A stretch of 5,188 bases of DNA from an uncultured Flavobacteriaceae bacterium (GTDB taxonomy: Bacteria; Bacteroidota; Bacteroidia; Flavobacteriales; Flavobacteriaceae), in contig CAJWNW010000104.1 in the NCBI GenBank assembly GCA_913044085.1, positions 1-5,188 on the forward strand, read 5' to 3'. This document shows positions 1 through 5,188 of the stretch, piece by piece. The translations under genes and the position numbers were made by a program. The notes under the pieces are model-generated. The model was not told the DNA's origin and ran no database searches. It saw nothing but the letters and a program-made list of their open reading frames with translations. Every line of letters begins with the position of its first letter. Positions within the stretch are counted from its first letter, which is position 1.

Positions 1-1571
1 ATGCAGAGCTTGTAAAGCCATTGACGGACCCCAAATTATTTGTGAATATTTACGGGTCAATCAATGGGCGATTGGAACTCAATACCCATTTAAATTCAAG
101 TCTTAATTCCAATTGGGGTACTGGTTTTTACATTCACGCTGACACCCGTAACCAGACTTTTGATAAAAACAAAGATTCTTTCTTGGATATGCCTTTGGGA
201 AAGCAAATTAATGTGATGAACAAATGGCAATATACAAATCTTGAAAAAGGGCTTGTAACTTTAATAAATTTTCGATTTTTAGATGATCAAAAACAAACAG
301 GGCAAGCAAATTACAACCCCTCAATTCATAAATTTGGCGGTACGGTCTGGGGCAGCGAAGTCGACACCAAACGCTTTGATTTTTCAGGCAAGTTTGGTTA
401 TATTAATCCTGAAATTCCCTACCAGAGTTTGGGATTTCAGTTGGCTTACAGTCAACACGAGCAAGCGGCTTATTTTGGCAATCGCATTTATGATATTGAT
501 CATAAAAGTGTCTATACAAATTTGGTGTACAACTCTATTATAAGTAATTCCCGTCACAAAATAAAAACAGGCATTACCTTTTCACACGATGCTTATGAAG
601 AGCAAGTTGAAAATAATGCCTTTGCTAGAAATGAAAATTCAATAGGAGGTTTTTTTGAATACGCATATGATAATTTAGAGAACCTTAATTTAACCGCAGG
701 AATGCGCCTGGACCATCACAACTTACTAGGAACATTTTTAACCCCGCGCTTGCACGTTCGTTACACGCCTTGGGGAAAGTCTGCTTTGCGTTTTTCAATA
801 GGTAGAGGAAAGCGATCGGCCAATATTTTTGCTGAAAATCAGCGGTTTTTTGCCTCTAACAGGGCCATTAATATTCAAAACAGCAATGGTGTTATTTATG
901 GGTTGGATCCTGAAATTGCATGGAATTATGGACTTTCAATACTTCAGGGCTTTACACTTTTTGAAAGAAAAGCCGATATAACCATCGATTTTTACAGAAC
1001 GGATTTTCAAAATCAAGTGGTAGTTGACTATGAAACACCCACAGAAATAAATTTTTATAACCTCAATGGTGAGAGTTTTGCCAACAGCCTTCAAATAGAA
1101 TTTAATTACACGCCCTTGGAGCGATTGGACCTTAAATCTGCTTACAAGCATTATGATGTAAAAACACAATACAATAGTGGTGAATTGCAAAAGCCGCTCA
1201 CCCCAAAACACCGTTTCTTTAGCAATGTTTCCTATGAAACTGTTTCAAATAATAAAGGGGGAATGTGGAAATTTGACAGTACATACAATTGGACAGGCCA
1301 GCAGCGATTTTCATCGACACTACAAAGTTCTGAAAATTTTCAATTACCTGCGAATTCACCCACATTTTCAACCTTAAATGCCCAAATAACAAAAGTATTT
1401 TCAGATCAATTTGAGATTTATATTGGAGGAGAGAATATAACAAATGAAAGACAAAACAATCCTATTTTAGGAGCGCAAAATCCGTTTGGATCAAATTTTG
1501 ATAGTACTTTTGTATACGGTCCAATTTTTGGAAGTATGTATTATGCTGGATTGCGATTTAAATTGAATTAA
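1..1571 (+). CDS. TonB-dependent outer-membrane receptor, C-terminal beta-barrel part (5' truncated by window edge)
   Basis: This is the barrel part of a TonB-dependent receptor, an outer-membrane protein that imports a scarce ligand using energy from TonB-ExbB-ExbD. The frame is open to the window edge (first full codon at 3), so the TTG at 21 is not the start. About 522 residues are visible. The signal peptide, any carboxypeptidase-like N-terminal domain and the plug are outside the window. The visible protein shows alternating aromatic/polar strands and tyrosine-rich loops. A stretch at about 684-830 reads LTAGMRLDHHN, then TPRLHVRYTP, then SIGRGKRSAN, a pattern typical of Bacteroidota receptors. 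The end reads IYIGGENITNERQNNP and closes with YYAGLRFKLN, as expected of a last barrel strand. An HMA-domain gene follows after 18 bases, which suggests a metal or metal-complex ligand. That is inference from context; the barrel alone does not identify the substrate. No frameshift is seen. Confidence 0.92.
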   Translation, partial: AELVKPLTDPKLFVNIYGSINGRLELNTHLNSSLNSNWGTGFYIHADTRNQTFDKNKDSFLDMPLGKQINVMNKWQYTNLEKGLVTLINFRFLDDQKQTGQANYNPSIHKFGGTVWGSEVDTKRFDFSGKFGYINPEIPYQSLGFQLAYSQHEQAAYFGNRIYDIDHKSVYTNLVYNSIISNSRHKIKTGITFSHDAYEEQVENNAFARNENSIGGFFEYAYDNLENLNLTAGMRLDHHNLLGTFLTPRLHVRYTPWGKSALRFSIGRGKRSANIFAENQRFFASNRAINIQNSNGVIYGLDPEIAWNYGLSILQGFTLFERKADITIDFYRTDFQNQVVVDYETPTEINFYNLNGESFANSLQIEFNYTPLERLDLKSAYKHYDVKTQYNSGELQKPLTPKHRFFSNVSYETVSNNKGGMWKFDSTYNWTGQQRFSSTLQSSENFQLPANSPTFSTLNAQITKVFSDQFEIYIGGENITNERQNNPILGAQNPFGSNFDSTFVYGPIFGSMYYAGLRFKLN

Positions 1572-1589
1572 CAATAAAATATAATAAAT

Positions 1590-1946
1590 ATGAGACTTAT
1601 AAGAATTACACTATTGTTGCTGATAGTATCGTCAATTGGATTTTCTCAAAATAATTCTTACAAAACAACCATTGAAGTTGATGGTGTATGTAAGATGTGT
1701 AAAAAACGCATTGAGAAAGCCTGTTTAAAAACTAAAGGTGTTAAATTCGCTGTTTGGAATGTAAAAACACATGAATTAAATCTTATTTACAACCCAAATA
1801 AAGTCGATTTAGAGGCTATAAAAGCAAATATAGCAGCGGTTGGGCACGACACAAATACATTGAAAGCACCTGAAGAAGTTTATGTGCAATTGGACGCCTG
1901 TTGCAAGTACCGCGATCCCAAAGTTGTTGAAGACCACAACGATTAA
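1590..1946 (+). CDS. Secreted heavy-metal-associated (HMA) domain protein, putative periplasmic metal-binding partner of the receptor
   Basis: This is a 118-residue protein with an N-terminal signal peptide (basic MRLIR, hydrophobic core LLLLIVSS, likely cleavage near GFSQ at 17-20). There is no lipobox cysteine, so it is probably soluble in the periplasm. The rest is an HMA-like fold: strand TTIEVDGV, the metal-site pair C34-x-x-C37 in GVCKMCKKRIE, a further Cys at 45, then KGVKFAVWNVKTHELNLIYNP and a helix DLEAIKANIAAVGHDT. The first site is GVCxxC where classical HMA domains have GMxCxxC. A C-terminal extension ends LDACCKYRD, with adjacent Cys104-Cys105, which could supply extra thiolate ligands or a disulfide. 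The domain family binds Cu(I), Zn or similar soft metals; which metal is bound here is not shown. The ATG lies 18 bases after the receptor stop, with an A/T-rich leader, and the two genes probably share a transcript. Whether it acts as chaperone, sensor or sequestering protein is unknown. Confidence 0.88.
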   Translation: MRLIRITLLLLIVSSIGFSQNNSYKTTIEVDGVCKMCKKRIEKACLKTKGVKFAVWNVKTHELNLIYNPNKVDLEAIKANIAAVGHDTNTLKAPEEVYVQLDACCKYRDPKVVEDHND

Positions 1947-1961
1947 GTAAATACAATTTAT

Positions 1962-1995
1962 AAAAAAAGCGCTTCAATTTAGAAGCGCTTTTTTT
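1962..1995. terminator. Bidirectional intrinsic terminator between convergent genes
   Basis: A perfect inverted repeat has 14-base arms (seven A then GCGCTTC at 1962-1975; GAAGCGC then seven T at 1982-1995) around a six-base loop AATTTA. Read on either strand it gives a GC-containing stem followed by a run of T. It sits 15 bases after the HMA gene stop and 19 bases after the groEL stop, so it can end both convergent transcripts. Confidence 0.9.
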
Positions 1996-2014
1996 AGTTG
2001 TAAAATCAAAAGTG

Positions 2015-3646
2015 TTACATCATTCCTGGCATTCCACCGCCACCCATTGGAGGCATGGCTGGTGCGTCTTCTTTGATGTCTATCAGTGCACATTCAGTGG
2101 TAAGAATCATTCCAGCGACTGAAGCTGCATTTTCTAAAGCGACCCGGGTTACTTTTTTCGGATCTATAATTCCCGCTTTCAGCATGTCCACGAAAACATC
2201 GCTTTTTGCATCATAACCAAAATCTCCTTTTCCTTCTGTGACTTTATTTATAACTACACTCCCTTCACCACCAGCATTATCCACGATTGTTCTTAATGGC
2301 GCTTCAATGGCCTTTGCAACAATTTGAATACCGGTCACTTCGTCAAGATTTACATCACTTATTTTGCCAAGTGTTTTTTGAGCGCGAACTAACGCAACTC
2401 CCCCCCCAGCAACTATACCTTCCTCTACCGCAGCACGCGTTGCATTTAAAGCATCATCGACACGGTCTTTCTTTTCTTTCATTTCAATTTCACTGGCTGC
2501 TCCAACGTAAAGCACTGCAACACCACCTGCTAATTTAGCCAGGCGCTCTTGAAGTTTTTCTCTGTCGTAATCGCTTGTCGTATTTTCAATTTGATTTTTA
2601 ATTTGATTGACACGCGTCTTGATGTCAGATCCTTTTCCAGATCCATTTACAATGGTTGTGTTGTCTTTATCAATAGTGACTGTTTCTGCGGTTCCCAACA
2701 TCTCTAAATCTACATTTTCAAGAGAAAACCCACGCTCTTCAGAAATGACAGTTCCGCCAGTTAGAATAGAAATATCTTCTAGCATGGCTTTGCGTCTGTC
2801 TCCAAACCCAGGAGCTTTAACGGCTGCAATTTTAAGCCCGCCTCTAAGTTTGTTAACTACAAGTGTTGCAAGGGCCTGACCTTCAACGTCTTCGGCAATA
2901 ATTAAAAGCGGTCTTCCAGATTGGGCTACAGGTTCTAATATTGGCAGTATTTCTTGTAAGTTTGATATTTTCTTGTCAAATAGAAGGATGTAAGGATTTT
3001 CCAAATCAGCAATCATTTTGTCAGAATCAGTAACAAAGTAAGGACTTAAATAACCGCGATCAAATTGCATTCCCTCAACAACGTCCACATAAGTATCAGT
3101 TCCCTTGGCTTCTTCAACAGTGATTACACCCTCCTTACCAACTTTTCCGAAGGCTTCCGAAATAAGCTCACCAATTGTTTCATCATTATTGGCTGAAATG
3201 GAAGCAATTTGCCTAATTTTTTCAGATGAATTGCCTACTTTTTTTGCTTGTTTTTCTAAGTCAACTACAATTGACTCAACGGCCTTGTCAATCCCGCGCT
3301 TTAGGTCCATTGGATTGGCACCAGCAGCAACGTTTTTTAATCCTTCTTTCACGATAGCCTGAGCTAAAACGGTAGCCGTAGTGGTGCCATCTCCTGCCAA
3401 ATCATTTGTTTTTGAAGCCACTTCTTTAACCATTTGTGCGCCCATGTTTTCTAGCGCATCTTCAAGTTCAACTTCTTTAGCAACAGAAACCCCATCTTTA
3501 GTAACTTGAGGAGCGCCAAAGCTTTTGCTTATGATAACATTACGACCTTTGGGACCGAGTGTAACTTTTACAGCATTAGCTAATGCATCCACACCACGTT
3601 TTAGGCCGTCTCTTGCATCTATATCAAATTTAATATCTTTTGCCAT
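2015..3646 (-). CDS. groEL: Chaperonin GroEL (60 kDa, HSP60/Cpn60)
   Basis: This is a full-length group I chaperonin of 543 residues (E. coli GroEL has 548). It forms the double seven-membered ring that, with GroES and ATP, encloses and refolds cytosolic proteins. The N-terminus MAKDIKFDIDAR is canonical. The equatorial ATP site shows LGPKGRNV at 30-37 and GDGTTT at 85-90, with Asp86 matching the Mg-binding aspartate. The Cpn60 signature AAVEEGIVAGGG is at 405-416, and Asp398 (in RVDDALNATR) matches the catalytic aspartate. The apical domain has YLSPYFV at 199-205 and the helical region near 225-260. The tail ends in a Gly/Met-rich PPMGGGGMPGMM, the usual flexible cavity tail. The ATG at 3646 follows the groES stop by 15 bases (A-rich, with ACAAA just before the ATG and no Shine-Dalgarno), so it is surely co-transcribed with groES. 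The codons for the conserved GGG form a run of eight G (C at 2400-2407 on the + strand). Confidence 0.99.
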   Translation of the reverse strand: MAKDIKFDIDARDGLKRGVDALANAVKVTLGPKGRNVIISKSFGAPQVTKDGVSVAKEVELEDALENMGAQMVKEVASKTNDLAGDGTTTATVLAQAIVKEGLKNVAAGANPMDLKRGIDKAVESIVVDLEKQAKKVGNSSEKIRQIASISANNDETIGELISEAFGKVGKEGVITVEEAKGTDTYVDVVEGMQFDRGYLSPYFVTDSDKMIADLENPYILLFDKKISNLQEILPILEPVAQSGRPLLIIAEDVEGQALATLVVNKLRGGLKIAAVKAPGFGDRRKAMLEDISILTGGTVISEERGFSLENVDLEMLGTAETVTIDKDNTTIVNGSGKGSDIKTRVNQIKNQIENTTSDYDREKLQERLAKLAGGVAVLYVGAASEIEMKEKKDRVDDALNATRAAVEEGIVAGGGVALVRAQKTLGKISDVNLDEVTGIQIVAKAIEAPLRTIVDNAGGEGSVVINKVTEGKGDFGYDAKSDVFVDMLKAGIIDPKKVTRVALENAASVAGMILTTECALIDIKEDAPAMPPMGGGGMPGMM

Positions 3647-3661
3647 TTTGTTTATTTTATA

Positions 3662-3937
3662 TTATACAATTGCGAGGATATCGCTTTCTCGCATGATTAA
3701 ATAATCTTGACCCTCCAGTTTGAGTTCTGTACCAGCATATTTACCATACAATACAGTATCTCCTTCACTTACGGTCATTTTTTCGTCTTTAGTGCCATTG
3801 CCTAGAGCAATAACTTTTCCTTTTTGGGGTTTTTCTTTTGCATTATCAGGGATGATAATCCCAGAAGCAGTTTTGGTTTCTGCAGCCATAGGTTCAATGA
3901 GAACTCTGTCTGCTAAGGGTTTGATTTTTAAAGCCAT
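3662..3937 (-). CDS. groES: Co-chaperonin GroES (10 kDa, Cpn10)
   Basis: This is a 91-residue co-chaperonin that caps the GroEL ring as a heptamer. The N-terminus MALKIKPLADRVLIEP matches the Cpn10 signature. The mobile loop covers about residues 17-34, and its GroEL-binding hydrophobic tripeptide is I27-I28-I29 after S25-G26, equivalent to the IVL of E. coli. The core continues KGKVIALGNG and DTVLYGKYAGTE and ends YLIMRESDILAIV. The length is slightly below the roughly 97 residues of E. coli. The start is fixed by the family N-terminus at 3937; the leader is A/T-rich without a Shine-Dalgarno sequence. It is the first gene of the groES-groEL pair, with the 130-base regulatory gap on its 5' side (3938-4067). 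secG lies upstream in the same direction, so some read-through from secG is possible. Confidence 0.99.
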   Translation of the reverse strand: MALKIKPLADRVLIEPMAAETKTASGIIIPDNAKEKPQKGKVIALGNGTKDEKMTVSEGDTVLYGKYAGTELKLEGQDYLIMRESDILAIV

Positions 3938-3971
3938 ATCAAAGTTTAATTTAATTATTAAAATAAATTTT

Positions 3972-3988
3972 TTTCTAAAATTGTGCCA
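3972..3988 (-). promoter_or_regulatory. Possible sigma-54-like (-24/-12) promoter upstream of groES
   Basis: On the - strand TGGCAC (3988-3983) matches the -24 box of the sigma-54 consensus TGGCAC-N5-TTGCW. Five bases later the sequence is TAGAA, which keeps the G at the right spacing (GG-N10-G) but has A instead of the strongly conserved C. A start about 12 bases further on would leave a leader of roughly 25 bases before the groES ATG. The -24 half is perfect and the -12 half is degenerate, so this is only a candidate. Confidence 0.3.
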
Positions 3989-3997
3989 TTATATATA

Positions 3998-4016
3998 AAC
4001 TGACAAATTTACAGTT
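3998..4016. promoter_or_regulatory. Palindrome overlapping the groES promoter, possible operator
   Basis: This is an imperfect 19-bp palindrome with arms AACTG (3998-4002) and CAGTT (4012-4016) and a symmetric core AAATT centred on 4007. It covers the TAAATTTG element completely, which is where a repressor or an activator could act. It is not CIRCE. Short A/T-rich palindromes arise by chance in such DNA, so the functional call is tentative. Confidence 0.3.
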
Positions 4017-4030
4017 ATAAAAAATGTCAA
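4004..4030 (-). promoter_or_regulatory. Candidate Bacteroidota-type housekeeping promoter for groES-groEL
   Basis: On the - strand TAAATTTG (4011-4004) is an exact match to the Bacteroidota -7 consensus TAnnTTTG. Upstream, TTGACA (4030-4025) offers the -33 TTG, with 16 bases between the TTG and the -7 box, slightly short for the usual spacing. Transcription would start near 3998-3996 and give an A/U-rich leader of about 60 bases. It is the best sigma-A-like match in the gap. Confidence 0.45.
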
Positions 4031-4049
4031 TATTTGCTTGACATGTTTT
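4019..4049 (-). terminator. Hairpin with T-run after secG (weak terminator or regulatory inverted repeat)
   Basis: Perfect 7-base arms ATGTCAA and TTGACAT (4024-4030 and 4038-4044) surround a 7-base loop. On the - strand the second arm runs into six T (4024-4019), and AAAA at 4049-4046 can extend the stem after one mismatch. It begins 18 bases after the secG stop, as expected for a weak intrinsic terminator or attenuator of the upstream operon. The stem is AT-rich, so termination may be partial. The same repeat holds the TTGACA of the proposed groES promoter, so a protein-binding role is an alternative. Confidence 0.45.
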
Positions 4050-4067
4050 GCGGTTTATTAGGCTCTG

Positions 4068-4409
4068 CTATTCAGTAGCATCGTTCAATGGAATTTCTTC
4101 TGCAGCAGCTTCTGGTGCTGGTGCTGTTGCATTGCTATCTAAATCTAATGCTTTGGATTCAAGATTTGAATCAGAGCTTCCGATGGCTACATTAGATAAT
4201 AGTATAAGCGCCAACAGAAGTATGGCAAGGGCCCAAGTACTTTTGTCTAAAAAGTCAGTCGTTTTTTTGACCCCACCCAGTTGTTGAGCGCCACCGCCTC
4301 CAAAAGAAGAGGAGAGTCCGCCCCCTTTCGGGTTTTGAACCATTATTACCACCACTAACAAAAAGGCTACAATGACTATTAATATTAAAAATATTGAGAA
4401 AGTACTCAT
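4068..4409 (-). CDS. secG: Preprotein translocase subunit SecG
   Basis: This is a 113-residue accessory subunit of the SecYEG inner-membrane channel, which helps the SecA-driven export cycle. It has two hydrophobic segments, about residues 4-24 and 59-76. Between them lies the conserved cytoplasmic loop VQNPKGGGLSSSFGGGGAQ, then QLGGVKKTTDFLDKSTW, the hallmark of SecG. By family topology both ends face the periplasm. The last 36 residues form an Ala/Asp/Glu-rich, low-complexity acidic tail that is not part of the core fold. The ATG at 4409 overlaps the TGA of the upstream TPR gene as ATGA, which suggests translational coupling and fixes the start. The stop is TAG. groES lies 130 bases downstream in the same direction, beyond a probable hairpin. 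Confidence 0.97.
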   Translation of the reverse strand: MSTFSIFLILIVIVAFLLVVVIMVQNPKGGGLSSSFGGGGAQQLGGVKKTTDFLDKSTWALAILLLALILLSNVAIGSSDSNLESKALDLDSNATAPAPEAAAEEIPLNDATE

Positions 4410-5188
4410 GAGTTTTTATTTTTTTCTTGTAATTTTTTTATTGCTATTATTTGGTCTGCAAATAAACTACTTTTTTCTGGATATTTCAAACTTAAAATCT
4501 TGTAGGATTGAAGGGCTTTTTCATAGTTTTTTTGTTCGAGGTAAATTCTTGCCAGGGTTTCGGTCATAAGGGAATCTGATTCAAGAATTGGCTTTTCGGC
4601 CAAATTCTCTGTAGGTTCCAATGTTTTCAGTGGTTTAATTTTTGGACTTTTTTCAATAAAGTCATCGATGAGTTTTTGTTTTGTTTGCTGTTTTCTGATT
4701 GTTTTTTTAGTAACATTATCGGATCTGTCAATCGGAGAAATGTTGGTGAGCTGAAGCCATTTTGAAAAAGAGTAAGTTTCTCCCTTTCTAAACTCTAATG
4801 GTGTTCCTATATTAAGTGTGGTTTCAAGGGCATCGTTCTTATTTTCAACTTCAATGGCTACGATTTTTGTTGTTGGTGGGTTTGAAATGTCCTCAAAGGC
4901 TGTCACTTTAATGGTTTTTAAGCCTTCGTGATTATGCTTTAGTTGTTCTGAAACATTATTTTGTGAAAAAGCCTCAGAGGTAATAAAATCAAACAAAATG
5001 CTGCGATCTGAAGTGTAGGCGGCAGTTGTTTTTAGGGTTTTATTATATTTAAAACTTTCTTTATTTTTAAGCCCTTTTAAGTAGAGGGCTCTAGCCGCTT
5101 GGAAGTAAGGAAATTCTTTTATAATAGAAAATACACCCACAGTTTGCTCTTGGTTTAGCTTTGAAGGAAAAGCCAATAAATTTGAAAA
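4406..5188 (-). CDS. Conserved TPR-containing protein of unknown function, Flavobacteriia type (5' end beyond window)
   Basis: The frame is open to the window end (last codon read is 5188-5186), so the TTG at 5176 is not the start. About 260 residues are visible, and from memory of similar proteins I estimate only some ten residues are missing. There is no signal peptide or membrane segment in the visible part, so it is probably cytosolic. The N-terminal block has EFPYFQAARALYLKGLKN, FKYNKTLKTTAAYTSDR and LFDFITSEAF. A variable middle region contains FSKWLQLTNISPIDR and then KQKLIDDFIEKSPKIKPL. The last 57 residues (TETLARIYLEQKNYEKALQ, then YKILSLKYPEK) form one clear tetratricopeptide repeat plus a capping helix, which points to protein-protein binding. 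The stop overlaps the secG start by four bases. I recall this protein next to secG in many Flavobacteriaceae, with lptE and a sigma-54-type regulator further upstream; that part is memory and lies outside this window. No biochemical role is known to me. Confidence 0.85.
   Translation of the reverse strand, partial: FSNLLAFPSKLNQEQTVGVFSIIKEFPYFQAARALYLKGLKNKESFKYNKTLKTTAAYTSDRSILFDFITSEAFSQNNVSEQLKHNHEGLKTIKVTAFEDISNPPTTKIVAIEVENKNDALETTLNIGTPLEFRKGETYSFSKWLQLTNISPIDRSDNVTKKTIRKQQTKQKLIDDFIEKSPKIKPLKTLEPTENLAEKPILESDSLMTETLARIYLEQKNYEKALQSYKILSLKYPEKSSLFADQIIAIKKLQEKNKNS

Noticed and set aside
1..15. ATG at position 1 as a gene start
   Set aside because: The frame hits TAA at 13-15 after four codons; the real coding frame here begins at base 3 and continues from outside the window.
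21..23. TTG at 21 as the receptor start
   Set aside because: The same frame is open upstream to the window edge and the protein lacks a signal peptide and plug, so this is an internal Leu codon of a truncated gene.
936..1443. Antisense open frames of 74 and 91 codons within the receptor gene
   Set aside because: They lie opposite a well-supported barrel coding region and show no recognisable domain or leader.
2287..3362. Three + strand open frames of 83-90 codons within groEL
   Set aside because: They are antisense to a conserved chaperonin; their composition is a by-product of groEL codons.
3720..3998. A 92-codon + strand open frame covering groES antisense and part of the gap
   Set aside because: Most of it is the complement of groES, and its end in the gap is A/T-rich sequence translated to Lys/Asn/Phe/Ile runs.
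3938..4067. CIRCE (HrcA operator) before groES
   Set aside because: No TTAGCACTC-N9-GAGTGCTAA or near match is present in the gap.
5174..5176. TTG on the - strand as the start of the TPR protein
   Set aside because: Four more sense codons (FSNL) precede it in frame up to the window edge, and similar proteins begin a little further upstream.
1..5188. tRNA, rRNA, CRISPR array, insertion sequence or phage attachment site
   Set aside because: No tRNA-like cloverleaf, rRNA motif, regularly spaced direct repeats, transposase or long terminal inverted repeats were seen; nearly all bases are accounted for by the genes.

Overview
The window looks like ordinary chromosome from a member of the Bacteroidota, most likely class Flavobacteriia. 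The DNA is AT-rich and the ribosome-binding regions are A/T-rich with no clear Shine-Dalgarno sequence. There is a TonB-dependent receptor of Bacteroidota type, and the gene order (TPR-repeat protein, secG, groES, groEL) is one I recall as typical of Flavobacteriaceae. The genus cannot be told from the sequence.

Layout. The left part (1-1946, + strand) holds the 3' end of a TonB-dependent outer-membrane receptor gene whose 5' end lies outside the window. Eighteen bases later comes a small secreted heavy-metal-associated (HMA) domain protein. The two are probably co-transcribed, and the pairing suggests a metal-related uptake or handling locus. A perfect 14-bp inverted repeat with flanking A and T tracts (1962-1995) separates this unit from the convergent right part and should stop transcription in both directions.

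The right part (2015-5188, - strand) reads, in transcription order, a conserved TPR-containing protein of unknown function (5' end beyond the window), secG, groES and groEL. The TPR gene and secG overlap by four bases (ATGA). groES and groEL are 15 bases apart. Only the 130-base gap between secG and groES has room for regulation. It holds a hairpin with a T-run after secG, a Bacteroidota-type -7 element (TAAATTTG), a short palindrome over that element, and a TGGCAC box that resembles a sigma-54 -24 element. No CIRCE operator is visible.

Functionally, SecG is the accessory subunit of the Sec translocon and GroES/GroEL is the cytosolic folding chamber, so the right part is housekeeping protein export and folding. 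I see no mobile element, CRISPR array, RNA gene or clear novel system. The points most worth following are the groESL regulatory region and the receptor/HMA pair.
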